Positions 50,910 to 58,723 of a stretch of 64,000 nucleotides of DNA are shown here, in pieces. How positions within the stretch are numbered: the first letter of the stretch is position 1; each line of letters opens with the position of its first letter. The DNA is from Planomonospora_B alba (lineage in GTDB: Bacteria; Actinomycetota; Actinomycetes; Streptosporangiales; Streptosporangiaceae). The stretch lies in assembly GCF_039534085.1 (NCBI RefSeq), contig NZ_BAAAUT010000014.1:1-64000 (forward strand), given 5' to 3'. The notes beneath the pieces were generated by a model. It was not told the origin of the DNA, did not search any database, and saw only the letters and a list, made by a program, of their open reading frames with translations. The translations under genes were made by a program, and so were the position numbers.

Positions 50910-51467
50910 TCAGGTCTCGCGGGCCCGGCGGGCGGCGAAGGCGCGGGCGCCCTCGGCCCAGGTCCGATCCAGGTCGGACCCCGCGGGGAAGCGGCGGTCG
51001 AGCTCCAGGATCACCATGCCGTGCGCGAAGGACCACAGCGCCTGCGCGAGGTACGGCTCGCCCGCCGCCAGGAAGAACGGCGTGCCCGCCCACTCCTCCA
51101 GGCCGGGGGCGAGGCGCTCGCGCGGCAGCCGGCCGGAGGTGGCCAGGCGGTAGAGGTTGGGGCGGGCGAGCGCGGCGGCCCGGTAGGCCCGCAGCACCGC
51201 GCCGATCGCCCCGGTCCCGGACCGCTCCTCCAGGGCCGCGTGGAGGATGGCGCCGATCTCGGCGAGGCCGCGCTCGATGAGGGCGGCCTCGACGGCCGCC
51301 TTGTCGGGGAAGTGCTTGTAGAGCGAGGGCGCCCGGATGCCGAGCCGGTCGGCCAGGGCCCGCATGGTGAGGGCCTCGTGCCCCTGCTCCTCCAGCAGCT
51401 CCCGCGCGGCCGCCGCGATCTGCGCCGCGCGGGGGGTGAGAGGGCTCGGTTCCGGCTGACCGCTCAT
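50910..51467 (-). CDS. TetR family regulator with WHG-type C-terminal domain
   Basis: 185 residues from ATG 51467 with GGAGG upstream. The helix-turn-helix is ALTMRALADRLGIRAPSLYK followed by HFPDKAAVEAAL. The C-terminal part, ending SFAHGMVILELDRRFPAGSD, fits the TetR_C_33/WHG group. It is the second gene of an operon with an SRPBCC protein, whose promoter carries two mirror-image operators; it probably autoregulates. Confidence 0.86.
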   Translation of the reverse strand: MSGQPEPSPLTPRAAQIAAAARELLEEQGHEALTMRALADRLGIRAPSLYKHFPDKAAVEAALIERGLAEIGAILHAALEERSGTGAIGAVLRAYRAAALARPNLYRLATSGRLPRERLAPGLEEWAGTPFFLAAGEPYLAQALWSFAHGMVILELDRRFPAGSDLDRTWAEGARAFAARRARET

Positions 51468-51527
51468 CAATCGCCTCCAACGGGGAGATCCCGGCCTGCG
51501 GGCCGGGATCCTGACCGGGGCATCCTC

Positions 51528-52058
51528 TCAGCGCAGGGCGCCGGCGGTCTGCTCGGCCCGCGCCTTCAGCGCCTCGTTCATCGCCGCGAAGCCGCCGGCC
51601 ACGTCCAGGGCGCCGCCCGCGAAGGGCACGAGCGCGCCGGTGAAGGTCTCGCCCTGGACGAGCCGGACCCGGCCGCCGCCGAGGTCCTCGATGCGGAAGT
51701 AGTGCTCGCCGTCCACGATGCCCGGCATCAGGAAGCGGCCGATCCAGCGCAGCTCCCGGCCCGGGTCGGCGGCCAGGACCTCCGGGGCGAAGGTCATCGT
51801 GCTCCCGTTGTTGGAGATCCGGTTGGTGAGCCTGGCGCCGACGCGCGGCTCGCCCCGGGCGCTCACGATGAACGGGTTCCACTCCGGGTAGGCGGCGAAG
51901 TCGGTCAGCACCGCCCAGACCCCTTCGGGAGAGGCCTCGATCTCGACCTCCGTGACGACCTCGTGCGGCCTGGCCAGGGTCCACAGGTGACTCACGACGG
52001 GGACGGCGAGCAGAACGGCGACGGCGACCAGGATCCAGGTGAGCACGGCTTCCTCCAT
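51528..52058 (-). CDS. Membrane-anchored SRPBCC (polyketide cyclase-like) protein
   Basis: 176 residues. An N-terminal membrane helix (LTWILVAVAVLLAVPVVSHL) precedes an SRPBCC/START-like ligand-binding domain beginning VVTEVEIEASPEGVWAVLTD, with FAAYPEWNPFIVSARGEP, GRFLMPGIVDGEHYFRIEDL and QGETFTGALVPF. It binds a hydrophobic ligand of unknown identity. It is co-transcribed with the TetR gene 57 bp downstream. Confidence 0.82.
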   Translation of the reverse strand: MEEAVLTWILVAVAVLLAVPVVSHLWTLARPHEVVTEVEIEASPEGVWAVLTDFAAYPEWNPFIVSARGEPRVGARLTNRISNNGSTMTFAPEVLAADPGRELRWIGRFLMPGIVDGEHYFRIEDLGGGRVRLVQGETFTGALVPFAGGALDVAGGFAAMNEALKARAEQTAGALR

Positions 52059-52059
52059 G

Positions 52060-52074
52060 GCTAACTTTGTTAGC
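52060..52074. promoter_or_regulatory. TetR-type operator 1
   Basis: GCTAACTTTGTTAGC is a palindrome with a TTT centre touching the SRPBCC start codon. Its partner with centre AAA lies 26 bp away. A repressor bound here would block initiation directly. Confidence 0.75.
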
Positions 52075-52085
52075 TACGACTCTAT

Positions 52086-52100
52086 GCTAACAAAGTTAGC
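52086..52100. promoter_or_regulatory. TetR-type operator 2
   Basis: GCTAACAAAGTTAGC is the exact reverse complement of the site at 52060-52074. The two flank a short AT-containing stretch that is likely the promoter. Confidence 0.75.
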
Positions 52101-52118
52101 CACGCACGGGGGGAATGC

Positions 52119-52150
52119 GGAGACCCCGCACCGGGCGGTGCGGGGTCTCC
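52119..52150 (-). terminator. Terminator of the GH13 gene
   Basis: GGAGACCCCGCACC (52119-52132) and its exact complement (52137-52150) form a 14-bp stem with a GGGC loop, 35 bases beyond the GH13 stop. Confidence 0.88.
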
Positions 52151-52184
52151 TGCGGCCGTCTCCGGCGGCGGGCCGAAAGCCGCG

Positions 52185-53846
52185 TCACGCCCCCTTGGCC
52201 GAGGCGTCCTCCGGGAGCTCGTCGGGTTCGGCGACCCGCAGCCAGCGGCAGCCGTACGGGCCCAGGGTGAAGCGCACCCGCCGGTCCGGCGGGACGTCCA
52301 GCGTGCCGTCCACCAGCAGGTCCACCAGGACGCACGGGTCGCCGAGGTCGTCCAGGAGCAGCTCCACCTCCGCGTCGCGGTCGGCGAAGTTGTGCACGGC
52401 GACCACGGTGCCGCCCTCGGCGTCGGCCCGGTGGGCGAGCACGGCCTCGTCACCGGCGTCCAGTACGCGGTATTCGCCCCAGGCCAGCTCCGGCGACTCC
52501 CGGTAGCGCTCGATCAGCATCGTCACCCAGCGCAGCAGCGAGTCCGGGTCGCGGCGCTGGGCGTCGACGTTGACGTTGCGCGGGCCGTACTCGCCGGTCA
52601 CCGGGGGCACCGGGGTGCGGACCTCGCCCCGGGAGAAGCCGCCGCTCGGCGCCCACTGCATCGGCACCCGCACGGCCATGCGGCCCTCGGCCGCCAGGTT
52701 CTCCCCCAGCCCGATCTCCTCGCCGTAGAAGAGCACCGGCGTGCCGGGCAGCGAGAACAGCACGCTGTAGGCCAGCTTGAGCCGGCGCAGGTCGCCGCCG
52801 AGCATCGGGGGCAGCCGGCGGCGCAGGCCCCGGCCGAAGATCTGCATGTCCTTGTCCGGCCCGAAGGCGTCGAAGACCTCCTGGCGCTCGGCGTCGGTGA
52901 GCTTGTCGAGGGTCAGCTCGTCGTGGTTGCGGACGAAGGAGGCCCACTGGCAGTCCTTCGGCGGCTTCGGCCGCTCCCGCAGCGCCTGCGCCAGCGGCGC
53001 GGGGTCGCGCCGGGCCATCGACAGGTGGAAGCGCTGCATGCCGACGAAGTCGAAGCACATGGTGACCTCGTCGCCGTTGCCGTCGCCGAAGTACTTCATC
53101 AGCTCCGGATACGGCAGGTTGACCTCGCCCAGCAGGATCGCGCTGCCGTCGCGGCGGTTCAGGAAGGCCCGCAGGTCGGCGAGGAAGGAGTGCGGGTCGC
53201 CGCCCAGCCCCTCCAGCAGGAACGGCACCGCGTCCACCCGGAAGCCGGACAGGCCGAGCTCCATCCAGAAGCCGAGGATGCGGGTGATCTCGTCGCGGAC
53301 CTCGGGGTTGTCCATGTTCAGGTCCGGCTGGAAGCGGTGGAACTTGTGCAGGTAGTACTGGCCACTGCCCTCGTCGAAGGTCCAGACGGTGTCCTCCACC
53401 CCGGGGAAGACCAGGGCCTCGGGGTCGACGGGGTCGGGGTCGTCGCACCAGACGTACCAGTCGCGCTTGGGGGAGTCCCGGCTGGAGCGGGCCTCGGTGA
53501 ACCAGGGGTGCTCGTCGGAGGTGTGGTTGACCACCAGGTCGGCGATGACCCGGATGCCCCGGTCCCGGGCGGTCCGCATGAACTCCACGAAGTCGCCCAG
53601 GGTGCCCAGCCGGGGGTCCACGGAGTAGAAGTCGGTGATGTCGTAGCCGTCGTCACGGCCGGGGGTCGGGAAGAACGGCATCAGCCAGATGCAGGTCACC
53701 CCGAGCCGGGCCAGGTGGTCGATCTGCTGGCTCAGGCCGCGGAAGTCGCCGATGCCGTCCCCGTCGCCGTCCTTGTAGGTCTCGACGTCCAGGCAGTAGA
53801 CCACGGCGTTCTTCCACCACAGGTCCGCGGTTGTGGTCGATCGCAT
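52185..53846 (-). CDS. GH13 alpha-amylase family enzyme (trehalose synthase-like)
   Basis: 553 residues. The (beta/alpha)8 barrel carries the four GH13 motifs: VIADLVVNHT, GFRVDAVPF with nucleophile Asp 205, GEVNLP with acid/base Glu 241, and RNHDE with Asp 309. The start NAVVYCLDVETYKDGDGDGI and IWLMPFFPTPGRDDGYDITD are typical of the trehalose synthase/amylosucrase-like branch. It has no signal peptide, so acts in the cytoplasm on maltose, trehalose or glycosides. A C-terminal beta domain ends the protein. Confidence 0.88.
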   Translation of the reverse strand: MRSTTTADLWWKNAVVYCLDVETYKDGDGDGIGDFRGLSQQIDHLARLGVTCIWLMPFFPTPGRDDGYDITDFYSVDPRLGTLGDFVEFMRTARDRGIRVIADLVVNHTSDEHPWFTEARSSRDSPKRDWYVWCDDPDPVDPEALVFPGVEDTVWTFDEGSGQYYLHKFHRFQPDLNMDNPEVRDEITRILGFWMELGLSGFRVDAVPFLLEGLGGDPHSFLADLRAFLNRRDGSAILLGEVNLPYPELMKYFGDGNGDEVTMCFDFVGMQRFHLSMARRDPAPLAQALRERPKPPKDCQWASFVRNHDELTLDKLTDAERQEVFDAFGPDKDMQIFGRGLRRRLPPMLGGDLRRLKLAYSVLFSLPGTPVLFYGEEIGLGENLAAEGRMAVRVPMQWAPSGGFSRGEVRTPVPPVTGEYGPRNVNVDAQRRDPDSLLRWVTMLIERYRESPELAWGEYRVLDAGDEAVLAHRADAEGGTVVAVHNFADRDAEVELLLDDLGDPCVLVDLLVDGTLDVPPDRRVRFTLGPYGCRWLRVAEPDELPEDASAKGA

Positions 53847-54039
53847 AGGGGCGCACTACCCCGCTTTTACGCCTCCATGACCGGGCCCGGCGGATCCCCG
53901 GCGACCTGCCGGCGGCCCGTCGCCGGGCCGCGGCGGGCGGTCCGTGTCCCGGACCCGATGACCGGTGAGGGCGGTGGTGACACGTTATGGTGAGGGAAAT
54001 CACCACCAGGTGGTCCCGAACCGGCCGGAGGGCGTCGTC

Positions 54040-54410
54040 ATGTGGCAGCGAAGGTGCGGTGCGCCCTTCGGCTGGCTGCTCGCGCTGCTGCTGCCGCTGT
54101 TCGTCTCCGGCGGGGCGGGCGCGTCCACCGCCTCGGCGGTGCGTACGGCCCCGCCGTCGCCAAGGCGGCCTCCGACCACCACCCGTCCTCCCGCCAGGTC
54201 CCCGCGGGCGAGCGCTACCACGCGGTCGCCTCGCCCTTCACCGGGACCGGCGCGGGCGGCGGCCCTCCGGCGGCCGCCCCGCCGCCCGCCGTCCGGCACC
54301 TGCCGCCCGGCCTGTTCACCGCCGTCCGCCCCGCCCGGGACGACGACCCGCGGCCGCTCGCGGCCCTGCTCGTCAGGTCCGGCCGCGCGCCTCCCTCCAC
54401 AGGCGGCTGA
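54040..54410 (+). pseudogene. Frameshifted small secreted protein gene
   Basis: ATG 54040, with GGAGGG upstream, opens a signal peptide (GAPFGWLLALLLPLFVSGGA). At about 54130-54145 the natural codon bias switches to another frame, which continues AYGPAVAKAASDHHPSSRQV and LPPGLFTAVRPARDDDPRPL to TGA 54410. Neither frame alone gives a sensible protein. A one- or two-base indel, either real or from sequencing, is the simplest explanation. Confidence 0.65.
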
Positions 54411-54580
54411 GGCACCCCGCCGACCCCGCGTTCCCGGGGTGCTCCGCCGTACCCGGCCCACCGAGGCGACCCACCGCGCCCGCTCCGGGGCCCCGCCGTA
54501 CCCGGCGGCCGGTCCCGCGGGCCCGCCCGGTGCCTGGCCGTACGCGGAACCGCTCCTGTTCCGAGCCTGGGGAGGCTTCC

Positions 54581-56914
54581 ATGTCGCGTGCCCCGTTGGT
54601 ACGCGCGATCGCGGCGTTCGTCGTGATCGCATCATCACTGTACGTAGCCCTGACGATGACGCCGCGCCTCGGCCTCGACCTGCGCGGCGGCACCCAGATC
54701 GTCCTGGAGACCAGGGACGCCCCGACGGTCAAGGCCGACGCCGAGACCACCGACCGCACCCTCGAGGTGCTCCGCCGCCGCGTCGACGCGCTGGGCGTGG
54801 CCGAACCGACGCTGGCCCGCTCCGGCGAGCAGCGGATCATCGTCGAGCTGCCCGGCGTGCTCGACCCGACCAAGGCCGCCGAGGTCATCGGCAAGACCGC
54901 CCAGCTGACCATCCACCCCGTCCTCGGGGTCGCCGACGCGAACACCAAGCCCGGCAAGGGCGAGCAGGTCATCACCGACGAGGACGGCGGGAAGATCCTC
55001 ATCGGCCCGGCCCGGCTCAGCGGCGACGACGTCGGCGCCGCCGAGGCCGGCATCGACCCGCAGTCGGGCGGGGGGTGGTTCGTCACCATCGACTTCCGCG
55101 GCAAGGGCACCCAGGAGTGGCCCAAGCTGACCGGTGAGGCGGCCTGCAACCCGTCCGGCGACCCCAAGCGGCGGGTCGCCATCGTGCTCGACGGCAAGGT
55201 GCTCGTCTCGCCCCAGGTGAACGAGGACGTGAACTGCAACGTCGGCCTGCCCGGCAACTCCACCCAGATCACCGGGACCTTCACCGCCGAGGAGGCCAGG
55301 GAGCTGGCCGTGCTGATCGAGGGCGGCTCGCTCCCGGTCCCGGTCGAGGTCGTCGAGCAGCGGACCGTCGGCCCGACCCTCGGCGCCGCCGCGATCACCG
55401 CCAGCGCCGAGGCCGCCGTCATCGGCGTCTCGCTCACCGCGATCTTCATCATCATCGTCTACCGGCTGGTGGGCTTCGTCGCCGCCTTCGCGCTGGCCTG
55501 CTACGGGCTCGTCTCCTACGCGGCGCTGGTGGCGCTCGGCGCGACCCTCACCCTGCCCGGCCTGGCGGGCTTCGTGCTCGCGATCGGCATGGCGGTCGAC
55601 GCCAACGTGCTGGTCTTCGAACGGGCCCGGGAGGAGTACGCCGCCCGGCCGCAGACGGGCTCGAAGCAGGCCGACCGCAGGGAGGCCGCGGCGGCCGGCG
55701 GCGGGACCCGGCTCCGGCAGGCGCTGGAGAAGGGCTTCCGCAACGCCTGGAGCGCGGTGGCCGACTCCAACATCACCACGCTGCTCGCCGCCGGGCTGCT
55801 GTTCTTCCTGGCCTCCGGGCCGGTGCGCGGCTTCGGCGTGACGCTCTCCATCGGTGTGCTCGCCTCGATGGTCACCGCGATGGTCATCACCCGGGTCATC
55901 GCCCAGTGGGCGGTCAACCGCCGGTCCGTCTCCGCCCGGCCGAAGATCACCGGTCTGGCCGGCATCGGCCGGCTGCGCACGTGGCTGAACGAGAACGGCC
56001 CCGACCTGATGCGCCGGCACGTGACCTACCTCGTGGTCGCCGTGGCGGTGGCGGTCGCGGCCCTGTCCGGGCTCGCGGTGCGCGGCGGGCTGAACTTCGG
56101 CGTGGAGTTCACCGGCGGCCGGATCATCGAGTTCTCCACCACCAAGCCGATCAGCGCCGACGCCGCGCGTGACCTGGTCGCCGAGGCCGGGTTCCCCAAC
56201 GCGGTCGTGCAGACCTCCGGCAAGGACATCTCCGTGCGGACCGGCCAGATCGGCAACGCCGAGGTGACCCGGATCGAGACGGCGCTGGAGCGCGGGGCCG
56301 GGCAGGCGGACAAGATCCGCGACGAGCTCATCGGCCCGAGCATGGGCGAGGAGCTGCGCCGCAACGCCCTGATCGCGCTGGCCGTCGCGCTCGCCGCGCA
56401 GCTGGCCTACCTGGCGTTCCGGTTCCGCTGGACCTTCGGCCTGGCGGCCGTGCTGACGCTGGCCGTCGACGTGGCGGTCGTGGTCGGCGTGTTCGCGTGG
56501 ACGAGCAAGCCGGTCGACGGGGTGTTCCTGGCGGCGATGCTGACCGTGATCGGTTACTCGGTCAACGACAAGGTCGTGGTCTTCGACCGGGTCCGCGAGA
56601 TGTGGGGCGAGCAGCGCAAGGCGGAGTTCGCCACGATCGCCAACGCCGCGGTCCTGCAGACCGTGCCGCGCACGGTGAACACCGGTCTGGGCGCGCTGTT
56701 CATCCTGGCCGCGCTGGCCGTGCTGGGCGGCTCCTCGCTCAACGACTTCGCGGTGGCGCTGCTGATCGGCATCATCGTCGGCACGCTCTCGTCGGCGTTC
56801 GTGGCGACGCCGCTGGCGATCGTCTTCGAGAAGCGCAACCAGGCGCCGCCGCCGCAGCCCAAGCAGAAGAAGCGCACCGCCCGGCCCCGCGAGGGCTCCG
56901 GCGCGGTGCTGTAG
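54581..56914 (+). CDS. secDF: Fused SecDF protein-export membrane protein
   Basis: 777 residues from ATG 54581 with GGGGAGG. The SecD half starts PRLGLDLRGGTQIVLETRDA, has a periplasmic P1 region, and in the membrane part MAVDANVLVFERAREE with Asp 340. The SecF half has GLNFGVEFTGGRIIEFSTTK and GYSVNDKVVVFDRVRE with Asp 663. These Asp residues carry the proton pathway. Most actinomycetes encode separate SecD and SecF, so this is probably an additional fused copy. A Lys/Pro-rich tail follows. Confidence 0.9.
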   Translation: MSRAPLVRAIAAFVVIASSLYVALTMTPRLGLDLRGGTQIVLETRDAPTVKADAETTDRTLEVLRRRVDALGVAEPTLARSGEQRIIVELPGVLDPTKAAEVIGKTAQLTIHPVLGVADANTKPGKGEQVITDEDGGKILIGPARLSGDDVGAAEAGIDPQSGGGWFVTIDFRGKGTQEWPKLTGEAACNPSGDPKRRVAIVLDGKVLVSPQVNEDVNCNVGLPGNSTQITGTFTAEEARELAVLIEGGSLPVPVEVVEQRTVGPTLGAAAITASAEAAVIGVSLTAIFIIIVYRLVGFVAAFALACYGLVSYAALVALGATLTLPGLAGFVLAIGMAVDANVLVFERAREEYAARPQTGSKQADRREAAAAGGGTRLRQALEKGFRNAWSAVADSNITTLLAAGLLFFLASGPVRGFGVTLSIGVLASMVTAMVITRVIAQWAVNRRSVSARPKITGLAGIGRLRTWLNENGPDLMRRHVTYLVVAVAVAVAALSGLAVRGGLNFGVEFTGGRIIEFSTTKPISADAARDLVAEAGFPNAVVQTSGKDISVRTGQIGNAEVTRIETALERGAGQADKIRDELIGPSMGEELRRNALIALAVALAAQLAYLAFRFRWTFGLAAVLTLAVDVAVVVGVFAWTSKPVDGVFLAAMLTVIGYSVNDKVVVFDRVREMWGEQRKAEFATIANAAVLQTVPRTVNTGLGALFILAALAVLGGSSLNDFAVALLIGIIVGTLSSAFVATPLAIVFEKRNQAPPPQPKQKKRTARPREGSGAVL

Positions 56915-56937
56915 GGGCCGCGGGACCTCTCCGCCGG

Positions 56938-56978
56938 GAGGCCGTACGGCGCCGCCGGGTGCGGTGCCGTACGGCCTC
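56938..56978 (+). terminator. GTACGG-armed hairpin after secDF
   Basis: GAGGCCGTACGGC (56938-56950) pairs perfectly with GCCGTACGGCCTC (56966-56978) around a 15-nt loop. Each arm contains the octamer CCGTACGG. Confidence 0.78.
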
Positions 56979-57095
56979 GGCGTCTTCCGGCGCGGCGCGG
57001 GCGCACGTCGCCGTGCGAGGCCCCTCCGGGTGCGGTGGAGATATGACGCTAAGGTGCATGCCGTCTGATTCCTCCGCGCCCGGAAGGCGGATCCC

Positions 57096-57296
57096 ATGGC
57101 CAACGACTACGCGCTCACGTTCAGCATGGTCGACGTCGACGGCGACGGCCTGATCTCGGTCACCGAGCTGTCGCGCCTGATGGAGGTGCTCGGCCAGCCC
57201 CTCACCCCCGAGGCCGCGGCCGCGGCGATCCGCCGGATGGACAACGACGGCGACGGCCTCATCTCCCTGGACGAGTTCGCCGCCTATCTCGGATAG
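57096..57296 (+). CDS. Two-EF-hand calcium-binding protein
   Basis: 66 residues. Two complete calcium loops are visible: DVDGDGLISVTE (about 13-24) and DNDGDGLISLDE (about 49-60), both with acidic residues at positions 1, 3, 5 and 12 and Gly at 6. It resembles the calmodulin-like CabD/CabC proteins of Streptomyces. It has no signal peptide, so acts as a cytosolic calcium buffer or sensor. It is a stand-alone gene. Confidence 0.88.
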   Translation: MANDYALTFSMVDVDGDGLISVTELSRLMEVLGQPLTPEAAAAAIRRMDNDGDGLISLDEFAAYLG

Positions 57297-57345
57297 GTCT
57301 CAATCCTTCCCGCCGGATGCTTCAGGTGTTGCACGCGCCACAGTA

Positions 57346-57377
57346 ACAAGCGTTTGCTTACTGACAAGCGTTTGTCA
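57346..57377. promoter_or_regulatory. Tandem operators upstream of the PucR-type gene
   Basis: ACAAGCGTTTG occurs at 57346-57356 and 57364-57374 (18-bp period). The second lies within the perfect palindrome TGACAA-GCGT-TTGTCA (57362-57377). The sites are 40-70 bp before the PucR-type start, indicating autoregulation or control by another factor. Confidence 0.6.
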
Positions 57378-57413
57378 CGTCAGAACATGAGGCGCACTCC
57401 GACGGGAGGGTCT

Positions 57414-58670
57414 GTGGCGACGAAGGAACACGCGAGAATCACGGTCAAGGGACTGGGCGGCCGCCGGGTCAGACCACACGACACGGCCGACCAGCGGCTC
57501 TGGAGATCCACCCCGGCAGAGGTCGCCCGGCGGCTCCGGCCCGGCCTGTCCCAGGTCGCCGAACAGGTGATCGGCGAGATCACCCTGCGCATCCCCGAGT
57601 ACGCCCGGCCGTCCGACACCATGTACGTCAAGGCGGTACGGCTGGCCGTCGACGAGGCGCTGCGCCAGTTCGTCGACCGGATCGAGACCCCCAGCAGACC
57701 GCTGGAGGCCGACGTGTTCCGCACGATCGGGCGCGGCGAGGCCAACGAGGGCCGCAACCTCGACCCGCTGCAGACCGCGCTGCGGCTGGGCGCGCGGGTG
57801 GCCTGGCGGCGCCTGACCGAGCAGGCCGAGCAGCTCGGCCTCACCCCGCAGCAGCTCTACGACCTGGGCGAGGCCATCTTCGTCTACCTGGACCAGATCG
57901 CCGACGCCGCCGCCGAGGGGTTCGACGAGGCCAGGGCGCGGGTGGCCGGAGAGATGGAACGCCGCCGGCAGCGCCTGCTGAACCTGCTGCTCAGCAGGCC
58001 GCCCGCCGCCCCCGAGGCCGTCGCCGACCTGGCCAAGGCCGCCGGCTGGCGGCTGCCCAGGACCGTCGCCGGGGTCGCCCTGGACGAGCAGTGCGGCGGC
58101 TACCGCCCGCCGTCGCTCCCGCCGGACGTGCTGGCCGGGCTCGACCGGCCCAACCCCTGCCTCCTCGTGCCCGACCCCAACGGCCCCGGCCAGGCGCAGG
58201 CCCTGGAGGCCGGGCTGCGCGGCTGGAAGGCCGCGATCGGCCCGGCCGTGCCGGTCGACGCCGCCGCGACCTCGCTCCGCTGGGCCCGGGAGGCGCTGGA
58301 GCTGGGCCGGCGCGGCGTGCTGTCCGGCAGCAGGAACCTGATCCGCTGCTCCGACCACATGGCAGCCCTCGTCGTGTTCAAGGACGAGGAGCTGATCGAC
58401 GCCCTCGCCGAGGTGCGGCTCGCGCCCCTGGCCCACCTGCGTCCCAGCCAGCAGGACCGGCTGGCCGAGACGCTGCTGGCGTGGCTGCGCCACGGCCGCG
58501 GCGCCGGGGAGGTCGCCACCCGGCTCCACGTGCACCCGCAGACCGTGCGCTACCGGCTCCGGCAGCTGGAGGAGCTCTACGGCGACCAGCTCTCCGACCC
58601 CGACGTCAGGTTCGAGCTGGAGATCGTCCTGCGCGCCCGCCAGGCCACCACCGGGTTCGGCACGGCCTGA
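57414..58670 (+). CDS. PucR/CdaR-type transcriptional regulator
   Basis: 418 residues from GTG 57414 with GGGAGGG upstream; ATG 57390 is in frame. An N-terminal helical region (RSTPAEVARRLRPGLSQVAE) and a middle domain precede the C-terminal PucR helix-turn-helix: LAETLLAWLRHGRGAGEVAT with HVHPQTVRYRLRQLEELYGD. It is convergent with the ccr-PKS operon. Relatives often control carbon or polyketide precursor pathways, so it may regulate the cluster, which is an inference from position. Confidence 0.85.
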   Translation: MATKEHARITVKGLGGRRVRPHDTADQRLWRSTPAEVARRLRPGLSQVAEQVIGEITLRIPEYARPSDTMYVKAVRLAVDEALRQFVDRIETPSRPLEADVFRTIGRGEANEGRNLDPLQTALRLGARVAWRRLTEQAEQLGLTPQQLYDLGEAIFVYLDQIADAAAEGFDEARARVAGEMERRRQRLLNLLLSRPPAAPEAVADLAKAAGWRLPRTVAGVALDEQCGGYRPPSLPPDVLAGLDRPNPCLLVPDPNGPGQAQALEAGLRGWKAAIGPAVPVDAAATSLRWAREALELGRRGVLSGSRNLIRCSDHMAALVVFKDEELIDALAEVRLAPLAHLRPSQQDRLAETLLAWLRHGRGAGEVATRLHVHPQTVRYRLRQLEELYGDQLSDPDVRFELEIVLRARQATTGFGTA

Positions 58671-58723
58671 CCTCCGGCGCGGCCCGGCCCTCCGGGCCCC
58701 GCGGTCCGGCCCGCTCCGGCGGG

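Noticed and set aside
54581..56914. RND-type efflux pump
   Set aside because: The LDLRGG, VDANV and SVNDK motifs and the two-half SecD-SecF layout are specific for SecDF.
54635..57103. Minus-strand open frame of 822 codons opposite secDF
   Set aside because: It is a shadow of the clear SecDF gene, with no ribosome-binding site and low-complexity His/Arg/Gly-rich translation.
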